A stretch of 64,000 nt of DNA from NCBI GenBank assembly GCA_027621175.1, contig JAQCCM010000004.1, positions 52,940-116,939 of the forward strand. The letters run 5' to 3'. Below, one piece after another: positions 8,096 to 18,100 of this stretch. How positions within the stretch are numbered: the first letter of the stretch is position 1; each line of letters starts with the position of its first letter. The notes under the pieces were generated by a model that was not told where the DNA came from, did no database searches, and was given only the letters and a program-made list of their open reading frames with translations. This DNA comes from Bacteroidota bacterium. Lineage in GTDB: Bacteria; Bacteroidota; Bacteroidia; Flavobacteriales; Flavobacteriaceae. A program made the position numbers and the translations under genes.

Positions 8096-8273
8096 CTGTC
8101 AAGTAGTTAAAATCAGCTAAGGGCTTGTCTTTTAGCTCTTGTGGCATTGGGGCAGATTCTTGCGTTTCTTTAAACTGGATAGCCATGAAGTTAAGTAGCT
8201 CTCGTAACTCTTCCCAGTTTTTAAATTCTTTTTGCGGAAGAGGGTTACCCTCATTTATTATAATTGTAGTCAT
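8082..8273 (-). CDS. Putative antitoxin, copy 2
   Basis: A 63-residue acidic protein beginning MTTIIINEGN, the short N-terminal strand seen in many RelB/Phd-like Bacteroidota antitoxins, followed by helices rich in Glu, Leu and Lys. I chose the ATG at 8273: a longer in-frame start at 8330 would place the promoter and operator repeat inside the coding region, and the paralogue at 8592-8801 starts at the same motif. The 3' end overlaps the toxin gene by 14 bases, so translation is probably coupled. It presumably binds the toxin and the ATTTACATTTAAAT operator just upstream. Confidence 0.6.
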   Translation of the reverse strand: MTTIIINEGNPLPQKEFKNWEELRELLNFMAIQFKETQESAPMPQELKDKPLADFNYLTDESL

Positions 8274-8281
8274 CTTGTAGG

Positions 8282-8309
8282 ATTTACATTTAAATATACA
8301 AAATCCAAT
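8282..8309 (-). promoter_or_regulatory. TA promoter with near-palindromic operator (copy 2)
   Basis: ATTTACATTTAAAT (8282-8295) is a degenerate form of the perfect palindrome in copy 1. The minus strand reads TATATTTA (complement of 8291-8298), a near-consensus -7 box overlapped by the operator, and the antitoxin ATG lies 17 bases downstream. The 28-base block matches 8811-8838 except at one position. Confidence 0.65.
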
Positions 8310-8351
8310 GTTATCCCATAAATAACGCACTAACGATAAAAGATAAAATGC

Positions 8352-8588
8352 TTATTGATGGTCAGAGATTTCAAAAACGACAAGTCTGTTTTGTTCTTTT
8401 TTGGCGTAGTCACGATATTTTCGTGTAATTCTAAAATACCAAATACCACTGGAATACGGATATCGTTTTTTTAATTGAACTTGCTGATAATGGCCTTCTG
8501 TGATATATCCTTTTGCCTTTTTGTATTCCTTTAAGATGTGGCGACTTTTCAAATAAGTTACGACTGTTTCATACTCAAAAACATCCAT
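8352..8588 (-). CDS. Putative RelE/HigB-like toxin, copy 1
   Basis: A 78-residue basic protein paralogous to the copy at 7862-8095. Shared features are the N-terminal helix pattern (VVTYLKSRHILKEYKKAK), a central KK/KR segment, FRITRKYRDY and the terminal ISDHQ. The conserved Arg/Tyr and C-terminal His positions suggest a RelE-type ribosome-dependent RNase fold. It starts 3 bases after the putative antitoxin ends. Divergence between the two copies is substantial, so the duplication is not recent, and the cognate pairs may be insulated from each other. Function is not proven. Confidence 0.6.
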   Translation of the reverse strand: MDVFEYETVVTYLKSRHILKEYKKAKGYITEGHYQQVQLKKRYPYSSGIWYFRITRKYRDYAKKEQNRLVVFEISDHQ

Positions 8589-8591
8589 TCA

Positions 8592-8801
8592 TTAAAGATT
8601 ATGCAGTTTGGGGCTAGGATCATTTTCGTAAGCGTTCAAAGACTTCTGAAGATGTTCTGGCAATTTGTTTTCGTCGGCTTCCCAAAGAATAGCATATCCG
8701 TGTAGTTCGGCAAGGTCTTCCATCAAATCCTTGTAGTTATCGTACGGCTTTGCACTTAAGTTTTCTTTTAGCGAGTCGTCATTGATAGTAATTGTAGTCA
8801 T
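8592..8801 (-). CDS. Putative antitoxin, copy 1
   Basis: A 69-residue acidic protein starting MTTITINDDS, matching the N-terminal strand of the second antitoxin, followed by a Glu/Leu/Asp-rich helical region (YDNYKDLMEDLAELHG) likely to wrap the toxin. The start at 8801 is preferred over an in-frame start at 8927, which would run through the promoter and into the divergent rimP leader. It is the first gene of the four-gene minus-strand array and is preceded by the perfect 14-base palindrome at 8811-8824. Confidence 0.6.
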   Translation of the reverse strand: MTTITINDDSLKENLSAKPYDNYKDLMEDLAELHGYAILWEADENKLPEHLQKSLNAYENDPSPKLHNL

Positions 8802-8810
8802 CTTTGTAGG

Positions 8811-8838
8811 ATTTACATGTAAATATACAAAATCCAAT
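8811..8838 (-). promoter_or_regulatory. TA promoter with perfect palindromic operator (copy 1)
   Basis: ATTTACATGTAAAT (8811-8824) is a perfect 14-base palindrome. On the minus strand it overlaps the end of the -7 box TATATTTA (complement of 8820-8827), the place expected for an autoregulatory operator. The antitoxin ATG is 18 bases downstream. The rimP -7 box lies only 9 bases beyond the repeat on the other strand. Confidence 0.7.
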
Positions 8839-8846
8839 ATTATTCC

Positions 8847-8854
8847 TATATTTG
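8847..8854 (+). promoter_or_regulatory. -7 box of the rimP-nusA-infB operon
   Basis: TATATTTG is an exact TAnnTTTG match, 49 bases before the rimP ATG. No clear TTTG is seen at -33; that region is occupied by the divergent toxin-antitoxin operator. Confidence 0.55.
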
Positions 8855-8869
8855 CACCGTTTAACGGGA

Positions 8870-8899
8870 AGAGGTAGGGGGACAAAGTCCTCTTTTTTA
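8870..8899 (+). promoter_or_regulatory. Leader hairpin with U-tract before rimP
   Basis: A GC-rich hairpin closes on GGAC-AAA-GTCC (8880-8890) with outer pairs extending to 8876/8894, and a T6 run follows directly. It lies between the promoter and rimP, so it looks like a transcription attenuator. Hairpins at this position are common upstream of rimP-nusA-infB, and NusA is itself a termination factor. Feedback control is inferred. Confidence 0.6.
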
Positions 8900-8903
8900 T
8901 TTT

Positions 8904-9377
8904 ATGGAATTTACGAAAACCGTACATGATTTGCTAGACGAAGCACTCGCCGAACAGCCATCGCTGTTTTTGGTGGATGCACATATCGATAGTGCATCAC
9001 ATATCCGTGTGGTTCTAGATGGTGACCAAGGCGTTACCCTAGAGCAATGCATGCAAGTAAGTCGCCATATCGAGCATAATTTGGATCGTGAAGAACATGA
9101 TTTTTCGCTTGAGGTAGGTACTGCGGGTGCGGCTTCGCCGCTTACAATTCCACGTCAATACAACAAACACGTAGGGCGTATTTTGGCCATTGTAACCAAC
9201 GACGACCAAAACATAAAAGGTACACTCACCGACACAAACAAAGAAGGCATAACGCTGCAATGGAAAGCACGTGAGCCTAAACCTATTGGAAAAGGAAAAC
9301 ATACGGTAACCAAAGAAGCCGATGTTCCCTTTACAGAAATTAAAAAAGCAACTGTTCAAATTCAATTCAACAAGTAA
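8904..9377 (+). CDS. rimP: Ribosome maturation factor RimP
   Basis: A 157-residue RimP, which assists maturation of the 30S ribosomal subunit. The N-terminal alpha/beta domain includes LDREEHDFSLEVGTAGAASPL, close to the family's conserved ExSSPG-type region though more degenerate. The C-terminal Sm-like domain (GRILAIVTNDDQ to KATVQIQF) ends the protein. It is the first gene of the classical rimP-nusA-infB operon, with only 2 bases before nusA. Length is normal for Bacteroidota. The ATG at 8904 follows the leader hairpin and a T-rich stretch without a strong Shine-Dalgarno sequence, as is usual in this phylum. Confidence 0.94.
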   Translation: MEFTKTVHDLLDEALAEQPSLFLVDAHIDSASHIRVVLDGDQGVTLEQCMQVSRHIEHNLDREEHDFSLEVGTAGAASPLTIPRQYNKHVGRILAIVTNDDQNIKGTLTDTNKEGITLQWKAREPKPIGKGKHTVTKEADVPFTEIKKATVQIQFNK

Positions 9378-9379
9378 GT

Positions 9380-10615
9380 ATGGAAAATCTGGCACTTATA
9401 GAGTCTTTCTCGGAATTCAAGGATGAAAAATTCATCGACCGTGTAACACTCATGTCCATTTTGGAAGAAGTATTTCGTTCTACATTAAAGAAAAAATACG
9501 GGACCGACGACAATTTCGATATCATCATCAACCCAGACAAGGGCGATTTGGAAATTTGGCGTAATCGCATTGTGGTAGAAGACGGCGAAGTTGAAGACCC
9601 AAATGAAGAAATCGAACTTTCTGAAGCACGTAAAATTGAGCCTGATTTTGAGGTTGGTGAAGACGTTTCTGAAGAAGTGAAATTGGCGCAATTAGGTCGC
9701 CGCATGGTATTGTCGTTACGCCAAAACTTGGTAGCGCGTATTCACGAGCACGACAACACTATTATTTACAAGCAATTTATTGATTTGATTGGGGAGATTT
9801 ACACCGCCGAGGTGCATCATATTCGAAACCGTGTTGTCATTTTATTAGACGATGAAGGCAATGAAATTATCTTACCTAAAGACCGCCAAATCCCATCTGA
9901 TTTTTACCGTAAGGGAGACAATGTTCGCGGGATTATTGAAAGCGTAGAGCTTAAAGGCACCAAGCCAAGTATCATCATGTCAAGAACATCTCCTATGTTT
10001 TTGGAGAAACTCTTTGAGCAAGAAATTCCAGAGGTTTTTGATGGTCTTATTACCATTAAAAAAGCCGTTCGTGTGCCAGGTGAAAAAGCAAAAGTAGCCG
10101 TTGACTCTTACGACGACCGCATTGACCCAGTGGGTGCTTGTGTGGGAATGAAAGGATCACGCATTCATGGAATTGTACGTGAACTGGGTAATGAAAATAT
10201 TGACGTTATCAATTACACCAACAACACCCAATTATTGATTACAAGAGCCTTGAGCCCAGCTAAGGTTACTTCTGTAAAAATAGATGAAGAAAACAAGCGT
10301 GTTGAGGTTATGATGGACCCGAGTGAGGTGTCGAAAGCTATTGGTCGTGGTGGATTTAACATCCGACTAGCAGGTCAACTAACAGGTTACGAGATTGATG
10401 TGTATCGTGAAGGTATGGAGGAAGATGTAGAACTTACAGAATTCTCTGACGAAATCGAAGCATGGATTATCGAAGAATTTAAAAAGGCAGGATTAGATAC
10501 TGCAAAAAGCGTGTTGGAACAAGATGTAGAGGACTTAGTAAAACGTACCGACTTGGAGGAAGAAACCATCCAGGATGTACGTAAAGTACTAAGCGCAGAG
10601 TTCTCTAACGAATAA
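9380..10615 (+). CDS. nusA: Transcription termination/antitermination factor NusA
   Basis: A 411-residue NusA, binding RNA polymerase and nascent RNA to modulate pausing, termination and antitermination. Domains in order are the N-terminal RNAP-binding domain (1-~125), S1 (~135-200), KH1 and KH2 (SRTSPMFLEKLFEQEIPEV; DPVGACVGMKGSRI; SKAIGRGGFNIRLAGQLTGY), and a short acidic C-terminus with one helix-hairpin-helix-like segment. It lacks the two long acidic repeats of the 495-residue E. coli protein, which is usual for Bacteroidota. Translationally close to rimP (2-base gap) and 37 bases before infB. Confidence 0.97.
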   Translation: MENLALIESFSEFKDEKFIDRVTLMSILEEVFRSTLKKKYGTDDNFDIIINPDKGDLEIWRNRIVVEDGEVEDPNEEIELSEARKIEPDFEVGEDVSEEVKLAQLGRRMVLSLRQNLVARIHEHDNTIIYKQFIDLIGEIYTAEVHHIRNRVVILLDDEGNEIILPKDRQIPSDFYRKGDNVRGIIESVELKGTKPSIIMSRTSPMFLEKLFEQEIPEVFDGLITIKKAVRVPGEKAKVAVDSYDDRIDPVGACVGMKGSRIHGIVRELGNENIDVINYTNNTQLLITRALSPAKVTSVKIDEENKRVEVMMDPSEVSKAIGRGGFNIRLAGQLTGYEIDVYREGMEEDVELTEFSDEIEAWIIEEFKKAGLDTAKSVLEQDVEDLVKRTDLEEETIQDVRKVLSAEFSNE

Positions 10616-10652
10616 CCGCACATTTTTTTAATTTTGAGCGCACAAACATTTT

Positions 10653-13310
10653 ATGGCTGATTTAAAAACAATACGAATAAACAAAGTACTCCGCGAGTTA
10701 AACATCTCATTGGATCGTGCGGTGGAACACCTTGCTGAAAAGGGGTTTCAGGTAGAGGCACGACCAACAACTAAAATTTCGCAGCAGGAGTATAATCTTC
10801 TTTTGGATGCGTTCCAAACGGATCGTTCAAAGAAGGAAGCTTCGCATGAAGTTTTTGAAGAAAAGCGCAAAGAAAAAGAAGCCATAAGAGAGCAAACTCA
10901 AAAAGCACCTTCGCCAGAACCACCAGCGCCAAAGCCTGACAAGGTAGTTCGTGCGCAAAGCAAATCGAGTGGCTTAAAAACATTGGGTAAAATTGATTTA
11001 AATCCAAAACCTACAACTAAAAAAGAAGAAGCCCCGAAGCCAGCTCCAACCCCCGCACCAGCTCCAACCCCAACCCCAGCTCCAACTCCAGTTCCAGAGG
11101 TTGAGAAGAAAAAAGAAGAGAAACCTGTTGTTGAAAAAGCGCCGGATGCTGACAAAGAATCTTCTGAGGCTCCTACTGGAAAAATAGAGACACAGTATAA
11201 AAAGTTAAGCGGATTAAAAGCTACAGGTCAAAAAATTGACCTTACACAGTTCAAAAAACCCGCTCCTAAAAAGACCGCCGAAAGCGAAGGAAATAAACGT
11301 CGTAGAAAACGCATAACCAAAGACACGGGGCCGGGTAACCGCCAGCCGTCGCAAGGTAGAGGCGGGCAAAAACAACAACGTCCAGCGGTTCAAAAAGAAG
11401 AACCAACAGAAGAAGAAATCCAAAAGCAAATTCGTGAAACCTTAGAAAAACTTCAAGGGAAAACCACGAAATCCAAAGGAGCAAAATACCGCCGAGAAAA
11501 AAGAGATTCTCACCGTCAAAAATCTGAGGAAGAAGAAGCACTACAAAAAGCGGAAAATAAAATTTTAAAAGTAACCGAATTTGTTACGGTTGGCGAAGTA
11601 GCTACCATGATGGATATCAGTTCTACACAAATTATTTCTGCGTGTATGACGCTTGGAATCATGGTTACCATGAATCAACGCTTAGACGCCGAAACCCTTT
11701 CAGTGGTGGCTGAAGAATTTGGCTTTGAGGTGGAGTTTATTACCTCCGATATTGAAGAAGCCGTTGAGGAAATTGTAGATAAACCAGAAGATTTAAAACC
11801 TCGTGCGCCAATTGTGACCGTTATGGGTCATGTTGACCACGGTAAAACATCTTTGTTAGATTATGTGCGAAACGCCAATGTAATTCAAGGCGAGTCGGGT
11901 GGAATCACACAGCACATAGGAGCGTACAGCGTTTCGTTAAAAGACGGTCAGAAAATCGCGTTTTTAGACACACCTGGTCACGAAGCTTTTACCGCTATGC
12001 GAGCTAGAGGAACTCAGGTTACAGATTTAGTAATTATTGTTGTAGCTGCTGATGATAACATCAAGCCACAAACAAAAGAAGCCATTAGCCATGCCCAAGC
12101 GGCATCTGTGCCTATTGTTTTTGCTATAAATAAAATGGATTTGCCTACAGCAAATCCAGATAAAATAAAAGAAAGTTTAGCAGGAATGAATTTATTGGTA
12201 GAGGATTGGGGAGGTAAAATTCAGTCCCATGATATTTCTGCAAAAACAGGCCAAGGCGTTGAAGAACTTTTAGAAAAAGTATTGCTTGAAGCGGAATTGT
12301 TAGAATTAAAAGCTAACCCCGATAGGGCTGCGCAAGGCACGGTTGTAGAAGCCTTTTTAGATAAAGGACGCGGTTATGTTTCTACTGTTTTAGTACAAGC
12401 AGGAACACTGAAAATTGGCGATTATATTTTGGCCGGACGCCACAGCGGAAAAGTACGTGCCATGCAAGACGAGCATGGACGTGAGGTTACCGAAGCTGGG
12501 CCATCAACTCCGGTTTCTATTCTTGGGCTTGATGGTGCGCCACAAGCAGGAGATCGATTCAACATATACATTGACGAGCGCGAAGCAAAGCAAATTGCTG
12601 CAAAACGAACCCAACTTGTTCGTGAGCAATCGGTGCGAACACAACGCCATATCACGCTTGATGAAATTGGACGTCGTATAGCTTTAGGAGACTTTAAAGA
12701 ACTTAACATCATCCTTAAGGGGGATGTAGATGGTTCCGTTGAAGCATTGACGGATTCATTCCAAAAGCTTTCAACCGAAGAAATACAAGTAAATATCATT
12801 CACAAAGGCGTGGGTGCGATTACGGAATCGGACGTGCTTCTTGCATCGGCATCGGACGCTATAGTGATTGGATTTAATGTGCGCCCCATGGGTAAAGCAC
12901 GTCAATTGGCAGAAAAAGAGGAAATCGATATTCGCAGCTACTCCATTATTTATGATGCCATAAACGATCTTAAAGATGCTATGGAAGGCATGCTTTCGCC
13001 TGAATTTAAAGAAGAAATTACAGGAAATGCAGAAATCCGTGAGACATTTAAAATCTCAAAAATTGGAACCATTGCAGGTTGTATGGTAACCGACGGAAAA
13101 CTCCTCCGCAATTCGGGGGTTCGTATAATTCGTGATGGTGTGGTAATCCATACTGGATCTTTGGAGTCGTTGAAACGTTTCAAAGACGATGTCAAGGAAG
13201 TGAGCAAAGGCTATGATTGTGGATTGCAAATCAAAGGATTCAATGACATCAAAGAAGGTGATGTTGTGGAAGGATACCAAGAAGTTGCTGTTAAGAAAAA
13301 GCTGAAATAA
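10653..13310 (+). CDS. infB: Translation initiation factor IF-2
   Basis: IF-2, the GTPase that delivers initiator tRNA to the 30S subunit; 885 residues. The N-terminal IF2N-like helix-turn ([21 protein letters not shown]) is followed by a long low-complexity linker (~60-300) rich in Lys, Glu and a Pro-Ala/Pro-Thr repeat around residues 125-150. The G domain has [17 protein letters not shown] and NKMD, then come domain II and the C-terminal tRNA-binding domains. Last gene of the rimP-nusA-infB operon; its stop is 2 bases from the end of the convergent SPOR gene, with no obvious terminator between. Confidence 0.98.
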   Translation: MADLKTIRINKVLRELNISLDRAVEHLAEKGFQVEARPTTKISQQEYNLLLDAFQTDRSKKEASHEVFEEKRKEKEAIREQTQKAPSPEPPAPKPDKVVRAQSKSSGLKTLGKIDLNPKPTTKKEEAPKPAPTPAPAPTPTPAPTPVPEVEKKKEEKPVVEKAPDADKESSEAPTGKIETQYKKLSGLKATGQKIDLTQFKKPAPKKTAESEGNKRRRKRITKDTGPGNRQPSQGRGGQKQQRPAVQKEEPTEEEIQKQIRETLEKLQGKTTKSKGAKYRREKRDSHRQKSEEEEALQKAENKILKVTEFVTVGEVATMMDISSTQIISACMTLGIMVTMNQRLDAETLSVVAEEFGFEVEFITSDIEEAVEEIVDKPEDLKPRAPIVTVMGHVDHGKTSLLDYVRNANVIQGESGGITQHIGAYSVSLKDGQKIAFLDTPGHEAFTAMRARGTQVTDLVIIVVAADDNIKPQTKEAISHAQAASVPIVFAINKMDLPTANPDKIKESLAGMNLLVEDWGGKIQSHDISAKTGQGVEELLEKVLLEAELLELKANPDRAAQGTVVEAFLDKGRGYVSTVLVQAGTLKIGDYILAGRHSGKVRAMQDEHGREVTEAGPSTPVSILGLDGAPQAGDRFNIYIDEREAKQIAAKRTQLVREQSVRTQRHITLDEIGRRIALGDFKELNIILKGDVDGSVEALTDSFQKLSTEEIQVNIIHKGVGAITESDVLLASASDAIVIGFNVRPMGKARQLAEKEEIDIRSYSIIYDAINDLKDAMEGMLSPEFKEEITGNAEIRETFKISKIGTIAGCMVTDGKLLRNSGVRIIRDGVVIHTGSLESLKRFKDDVKEVSKGYDCGLQIKGFNDIKEGDVVEGYQEVAVKKKLK

Positions 13311-13312
13311 GG

Positions 13313-13696
13313 CTAAGGTTTTAGCACAAAAGCAGCTTTAAATCTTGCTTTTATTTGTGTCAAAATTTCCAATGCTTCACGTTCCGTAGCAAAATTTCCT
13401 GCCCTTATTTTATAGTTTGGTGTTTCAAAAACGAGTTTTGCAGGCAATTCAGGATATTGTGTTTCAAACGCTTCTAGAGCAGCGTTAGTAGCCTCAAAAT
13501 TCCCATAAAACACTTGAATCGTAAACAGCTTTTTTTCTGACGTCTCTCGGTCTAAATTTATTTTTTTAGTTAAAAGAGAATCAAGCTTTGCTGGGGCGAC
13601 TAATATTGTTTTCGCGTCTTGTGCAAATACGGCTGTACTTAAGATGCATAGTGCACATACAGTCAAAAGTTTAAAATGTGTTGTGATCCGTTTCAT
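13313..13696 (-). CDS. Secreted SPOR-domain protein
   Basis: A 127-residue exported protein with an N-terminal signal peptide (MKRITTHFKLLTVCALCILSTAVFAQ, shown here only to mark the stretch ending at a VFA-Q cleavage site). The C-terminal ~75 residues form a SPOR domain: LFTIQVFYGNFEATNAA at its start and YKIRAGNFATEREA in the second repeat. SPOR domains bind denuded glycan strands of peptidoglycan at division sites. I start it at the ATG at 13696 because the upstream in-frame ATG at 13768 would add a charged stretch before the signal peptide. It converges on infB. The precise role is unknown. Confidence 0.82.
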   Translation of the reverse strand: MKRITTHFKLLTVCALCILSTAVFAQDAKTILVAPAKLDSLLTKKINLDRETSEKKLFTIQVFYGNFEATNAALEAFETQYPELPAKLVFETPNYKIRAGNFATEREALEILTQIKARFKAAFVLKP

Positions 13697-13857
13697 GAGG
13701 TCACAAAAATACAGGTTTATTTGATTAATTTTTGTTAAAAACAGTCTAAACACGTTTTTTATAAACACCTCAAAATCAATAATTTAACATATTATTTAGA
13801 CAAAATATAAATTATATCTTTAATCGTGTTGTGGTTTTTAAAATGAGGTCTGTGTCG

Positions 13858-13865
13858 TAATTTTG
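13858..13865 (+). promoter_or_regulatory. -7 box of the ACIII/cox operon
   Basis: TAATTTTG matches TAnnTTTG exactly and lies 45 bases before actA, with a weak TTTT element 18 bases upstream. It is the only good promoter I see before the roughly 11-kb respiratory gene string. Confidence 0.5.
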
Positions 13866-13910
13866 CTGTCTAATTCAAAGGAATTGAATTATATCAACAA
13901 CTAACCACCT

Positions 13911-15176
13911 ATGCACAAGGACAGCTTTCTGGCTCACCTTCCGTTACTGATTCTCTCTTTCTGTTTCAGCTTTGTTGTTGCTGCACAAGAACCCGATGTT
14001 CAAAAGGGTAAAGCATTGTTTAATGCGAATTGTGCTGCATGTCATAAACTAAACAAACGTGCTGTAGGCCCTGCGCTTGCTGGCGTTAGTGCTAAGTATG
14101 ACAAAGAATGGCTATACAGTTGGATTAAGAATTCTACGGCAATGGTTAAGTCTGGCGATGCACAAGCAGTTGCCATCTATGAGGAGTACAACGGTTCCGT
14201 AATGACCTCGTTTCCACAACTATTAAACGAAGATATCGACAACATTTTGGCGTACACCGATTATACGCCTCCTGCTACAGCTGCCGCTGCGCAGCCTGTT
14301 GCTGCAGTTCCGCAAACAGAAAGTAGTTTGAGCAATGATCTCATTTTAGGTGTACTCGTGTTGGTTCTTGCTGCGCTTGTAGTTATGTTATTTTTGGTTA
14401 CTAAAACGCTCAAGCAGATTGCAGCGGCAAACGGTATTGAAGTCGTAATCGAAGAAAAACCAAAACGCACACCGCTTTGGAAAGCTTATGCGCAAAATCC
14501 GTTTTTGGTGTTTGTAACCGTAGTATTCTTATTGCTTTCAAGTGCTTATGTTGGATATAGTTATTTGATGCAAGTAGGAATTGATCAAGGATATATGCCT
14601 ATTCAGCCAATTCACTACTCACACAAAATACATGCTGGCGCCAACCAAATTGAGTGTAAATATTGTCACTCTTCGGCGCGCGTTTCCAAGCACTCTGGCA
14701 TACCTTCCTTGAATGTATGTATGAACTGCCACATGAATATTGCCGAGTATAACGGAGAAGAAGATTTAGAAAAAGGATACACCAAAGAATTTTATACGAA
14801 CGAAATCAAAAAGCTTTACAAAGCAGTAGGTTGGGATGAAAATACACAAAGCTATACAGGCGAAACACAACCTGTAAAGTGGGTCCGTATTCACAACCTT
14901 CCTGATTTTGTGTACTTTAACCACGCACAGCACGTTTCGGTTGCAGGAGTTGATTGTCAAAAATGTCACGGTCCTGTTGAAGAAATGGAGATCATGTACC
15001 AACATGCCTCACTGACTATGGGCTGGTGTATTAATTGTCACCGTGAAACAAATGTGAATATCAAAGACAATGCATATTACACTAAAATTCACGAGGAATT
15101 ATCTAAAAAATACGGAGTAGAAAAACTCACCGCAGCCCAAATGGGAGGATTAGAATGCGGTAAGTGTCACTATTAA
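13911..15176 (+). CDS. actA: Alternative complex III subunit ActA, multiheme cytochrome c
   Basis: A 421-residue cytochrome with six CxxCH heme-binding motifs. After a signal peptide (cleavage near VVAAQ), the first motif CAACH (41-45) belongs to a class-I monoheme domain (~25-120). Two hydrophobic segments (~140-165 and ~195-218) follow. The C-terminal pentaheme domain carries CKYCH, CMNCH, CQKCH, CINCH and the terminal CGKCH. ActA passes electrons from the Fe-S subunit ActB toward cytochrome c or the oxidase at the periplasmic face. It opens the actA-F locus, 10 bases before actB. The family assignment is secure from the operon; the extra N-terminal heme domain is notable. Confidence 0.93.
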   Translation: MHKDSFLAHLPLLILSFCFSFVVAAQEPDVQKGKALFNANCAACHKLNKRAVGPALAGVSAKYDKEWLYSWIKNSTAMVKSGDAQAVAIYEEYNGSVMTSFPQLLNEDIDNILAYTDYTPPATAAAAQPVAAVPQTESSLSNDLILGVLVLVLAALVVMLFLVTKTLKQIAAANGIEVVIEEKPKRTPLWKAYAQNPFLVFVTVVFLLLSSAYVGYSYLMQVGIDQGYMPIQPIHYSHKIHAGANQIECKYCHSSARVSKHSGIPSLNVCMNCHMNIAEYNGEEDLEKGYTKEFYTNEIKKLYKAVGWDENTQSYTGETQPVKWVRIHNLPDFVYFNHAQHVSVAGVDCQKCHGPVEEMEIMYQHASLTMGWCINCHRETNVNIKDNAYYTKIHEELSKKYGVEKLTAAQMGGLECGKCHY

Positions 15177-15186
15177 GAACTAGCAT

Positions 15187-18100
15187 ATGCCCAACCAAAA
15201 GAAATACTGGAAAAGCGAAGTTGAGCTAAATGAGGAGTCCACTTTGGTGGATAAACTTAGCCAAAAAGAGTTTGTACAAAAACTTCCTGAAGATCTTCTG
15301 GGATCGACAGAACTGCCAGAAAGTGATACTTCACGCCGAGACTTTTTAAAGTACATGGGCTTTAGTACAGCTGCGGCTACTTTGGCTGCCTGTGAAGGTC
15401 CTGTAAATACATCTATTCCTTACGTTGTTCAGCCAGAACAAATTATCCCAGGAATAGCAAATTATTATGCAACTACGATAGTTGATGGTTTTGACACAGC
15501 AAGTGTGCTTATCAAAACGCGTGAAGGCCGACCAATTAAAGTTGAAAATAATACTGATGCACCTGTAAATAATATTGCAAATGCTCGTGTTCACGCATCG
15601 GTATTGTCTTTATATGACAGTATGCGTGTACAAGGCCCAACACAAGCTGGTGTTGATGTTAGCTGGGAAACCTTAGAAGCTAGCGTTCAAGGACAGTTAG
15701 CTCAGTTGGCAGATGAAAATTCGCCTGTTGCGCTGATTACGCCATCGCTTGCAAGCCCAACTACATCGCAAATTGTGCGTGATTTTCAAGCGAAGTTTCC
15801 AAACGTAACCCACTATGCTTACGATGCTATTTCTGAAACCGCAGCACTCAATGCTTTTGAACGCGCATACGGTAAACGTGCCCTTCCTAGCTACGATTTT
15901 AGTAAGTCAACTTGTATCGTTTCTATTGGTGCAGACTTTTTAGGAGATTGGCAAGGTGGAGGCTTTGAGTCTGGTTACGCGAAAACGCGTGTGCCAAAAG
16001 GCAAAAAAGGAAAAGCTAAAATGTCAAAGCATTATCAGTTTGAGGCTAATATGACTTTGTCTGGCGCCAATGCCGATTACCGGATTCCAACTTCTGCTGT
16101 TGAACAACAATTTGTTCTTGCAGCTATTTATGGCGCATTGACAAATCAATCTTACCCAACCGCTTTAACAGCTGAGCTAAAGAAAAAAGTAACAGCAATA
16201 GTTGCTGAACTTAAATCTGCTGGTACAGGTGCAGTTGTGGTTACTGGTCTTCAGAATGAAGATGCACAGCGTGCTGCTTTAGCCATTAATAAGGTTTTAG
16301 GGTCTTCTGTTATCGATGTACAACACAACACTCAATTGCGCCTAGGAGATGCAAGTGTTATGACGCAACTTGTAAACGACCTAAATGCTGGAAAAATTGG
16401 CGGTGTAATTATGGCAGGCGTAAACCCTGCATACACGCTACCCAATGCAACGGCATTTGTTTCTGGTCTTAAGAAAGCGAAGTTATCGGTTGCCTTTAGC
16501 ATGAAAAACGACGAAACAGCCATTCACAGTCAGTGGGTTGCTGCTACACCACACTATCTAGAGTCTTGGGGAGATGTAGAGATGAAAACGGGTCATTTTG
16601 CGCTTACGCAACCAACCATTCGTCCGTTATTTAACACCAAACAATTTCAAGACGTATTGTTGTCTTTAACTGGGAGCACTCAATCCTATGACGACGCCAT
16701 AAAAGCATATTGGTCTTCAAATATTTTGAGCGGTGCTTCATTTAGTGAAGCCCTTCATGACGGGTACTTTGTAACAAGTCAAATAGATAAATTACGCTAT
16801 AACGACAATGTTGATGCACTTGTGCAACGATTGGCACGTGCAAAAGCAAAAAGCGGCTTAGAATTACATTTATACACCAAAACAGGTATTGGCGATGGAC
16901 AACAAGCCAACAACCCTTGGCTACAAGAATTTCCTGATCCAATAACGCGTGTCACGTGGGACAATTACCTCACAGTATCCAAAGCAGACGCTGAGGTACT
17001 TGGACTTAAAAATATAAACCAGTCAGATGGTGCTCTTGATGGAAGCATTGCTGAAATTTCGCTTAATGGAACAACCGTAAAAGCCCCTGTGCTTATACAA
17101 CCAGGACAAGCGAAAGGAACCGTTGGTTTGGCATTGGGATACGGAAAAACGGCGGGTATGAAATCCGAAATGCAAGTAGGAACTAACGCATATCCATTGT
17201 ATCAGAATTTTAGCCCAGTACAAACGGTTATGGTTGTGGCAGCTGATGGCATGCACGAATTTGCGTGTACGCAGTTGCAAAATACCTTAATGGGTAGAGG
17301 CGAGATTGTTCGTGAAACGACACTTGAGATTTTCAACACCAAAGATGCCAAGTATTGGAACCCAATGACACAGGTTTCACGCGACCATGAAGAAATAGAT
17401 GTTACTTCAAAAGAAGCAGATATGTGGCAAGCGTTTGATCGCTCTATTGGGCATCATTTTAACTTGTCTATTGATTTGAATGCGTGTACAGGTTGTGGAG
17501 CTTGTGTGATAGCGTGTCATGCCGAAAACAACGTACCTGTTGTTGGAAAACGTGAAATTCGCAAGTCCCGTGATATGCACTGGTTACGTATTGACCGTTA
17601 CTACTCATCTGAAGAAACGTTTGAAGCAGACTTAGAAAAGGTTGACAACATCAGTGGTTTAGGCGAATCGCTTTCTACATTTGGTAAAATGGAAGACCCA
17701 TCTGCAAATCCGCAGGTAACCTTCCAACCCGTCATGTGTCAACACTGTAATCATGCACCTTGTGAAACAGTTTGTCCTGTTGCGGCAAGTTCGCACGGAC
17801 GCCAAGGGCAAAACCACATGGCATATAACCGCTGTGTGGGAACACGTTATTGTGCAAATAACTGTCCGTATAAAGTGCGTCGCTTTAACTGGTTCTTGTA
17901 CAATAAAAACGATGAGTTTGATTACCACATGAATGATGATTTAGGTCGTATGGTATTAAATCCAGATGTGGTTGTGCGCTCTAGAGGTGTGATGGAAAAA
18001 TGTTCGTTGTGTATTCAAATGACACAAAAAACAATTCTTGACGCAAAACTTGAAGGACGTGAAATCAAAGACGGTGAATTCCAAACGGCTTGTTCTAACG

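Noticed and set aside
11040..11100. Pro-Ala/Pro-Thr repeat in infB as an unusual feature
   Set aside because: Low-complexity proline-rich linkers are usual in the N-terminal part of IF-2.
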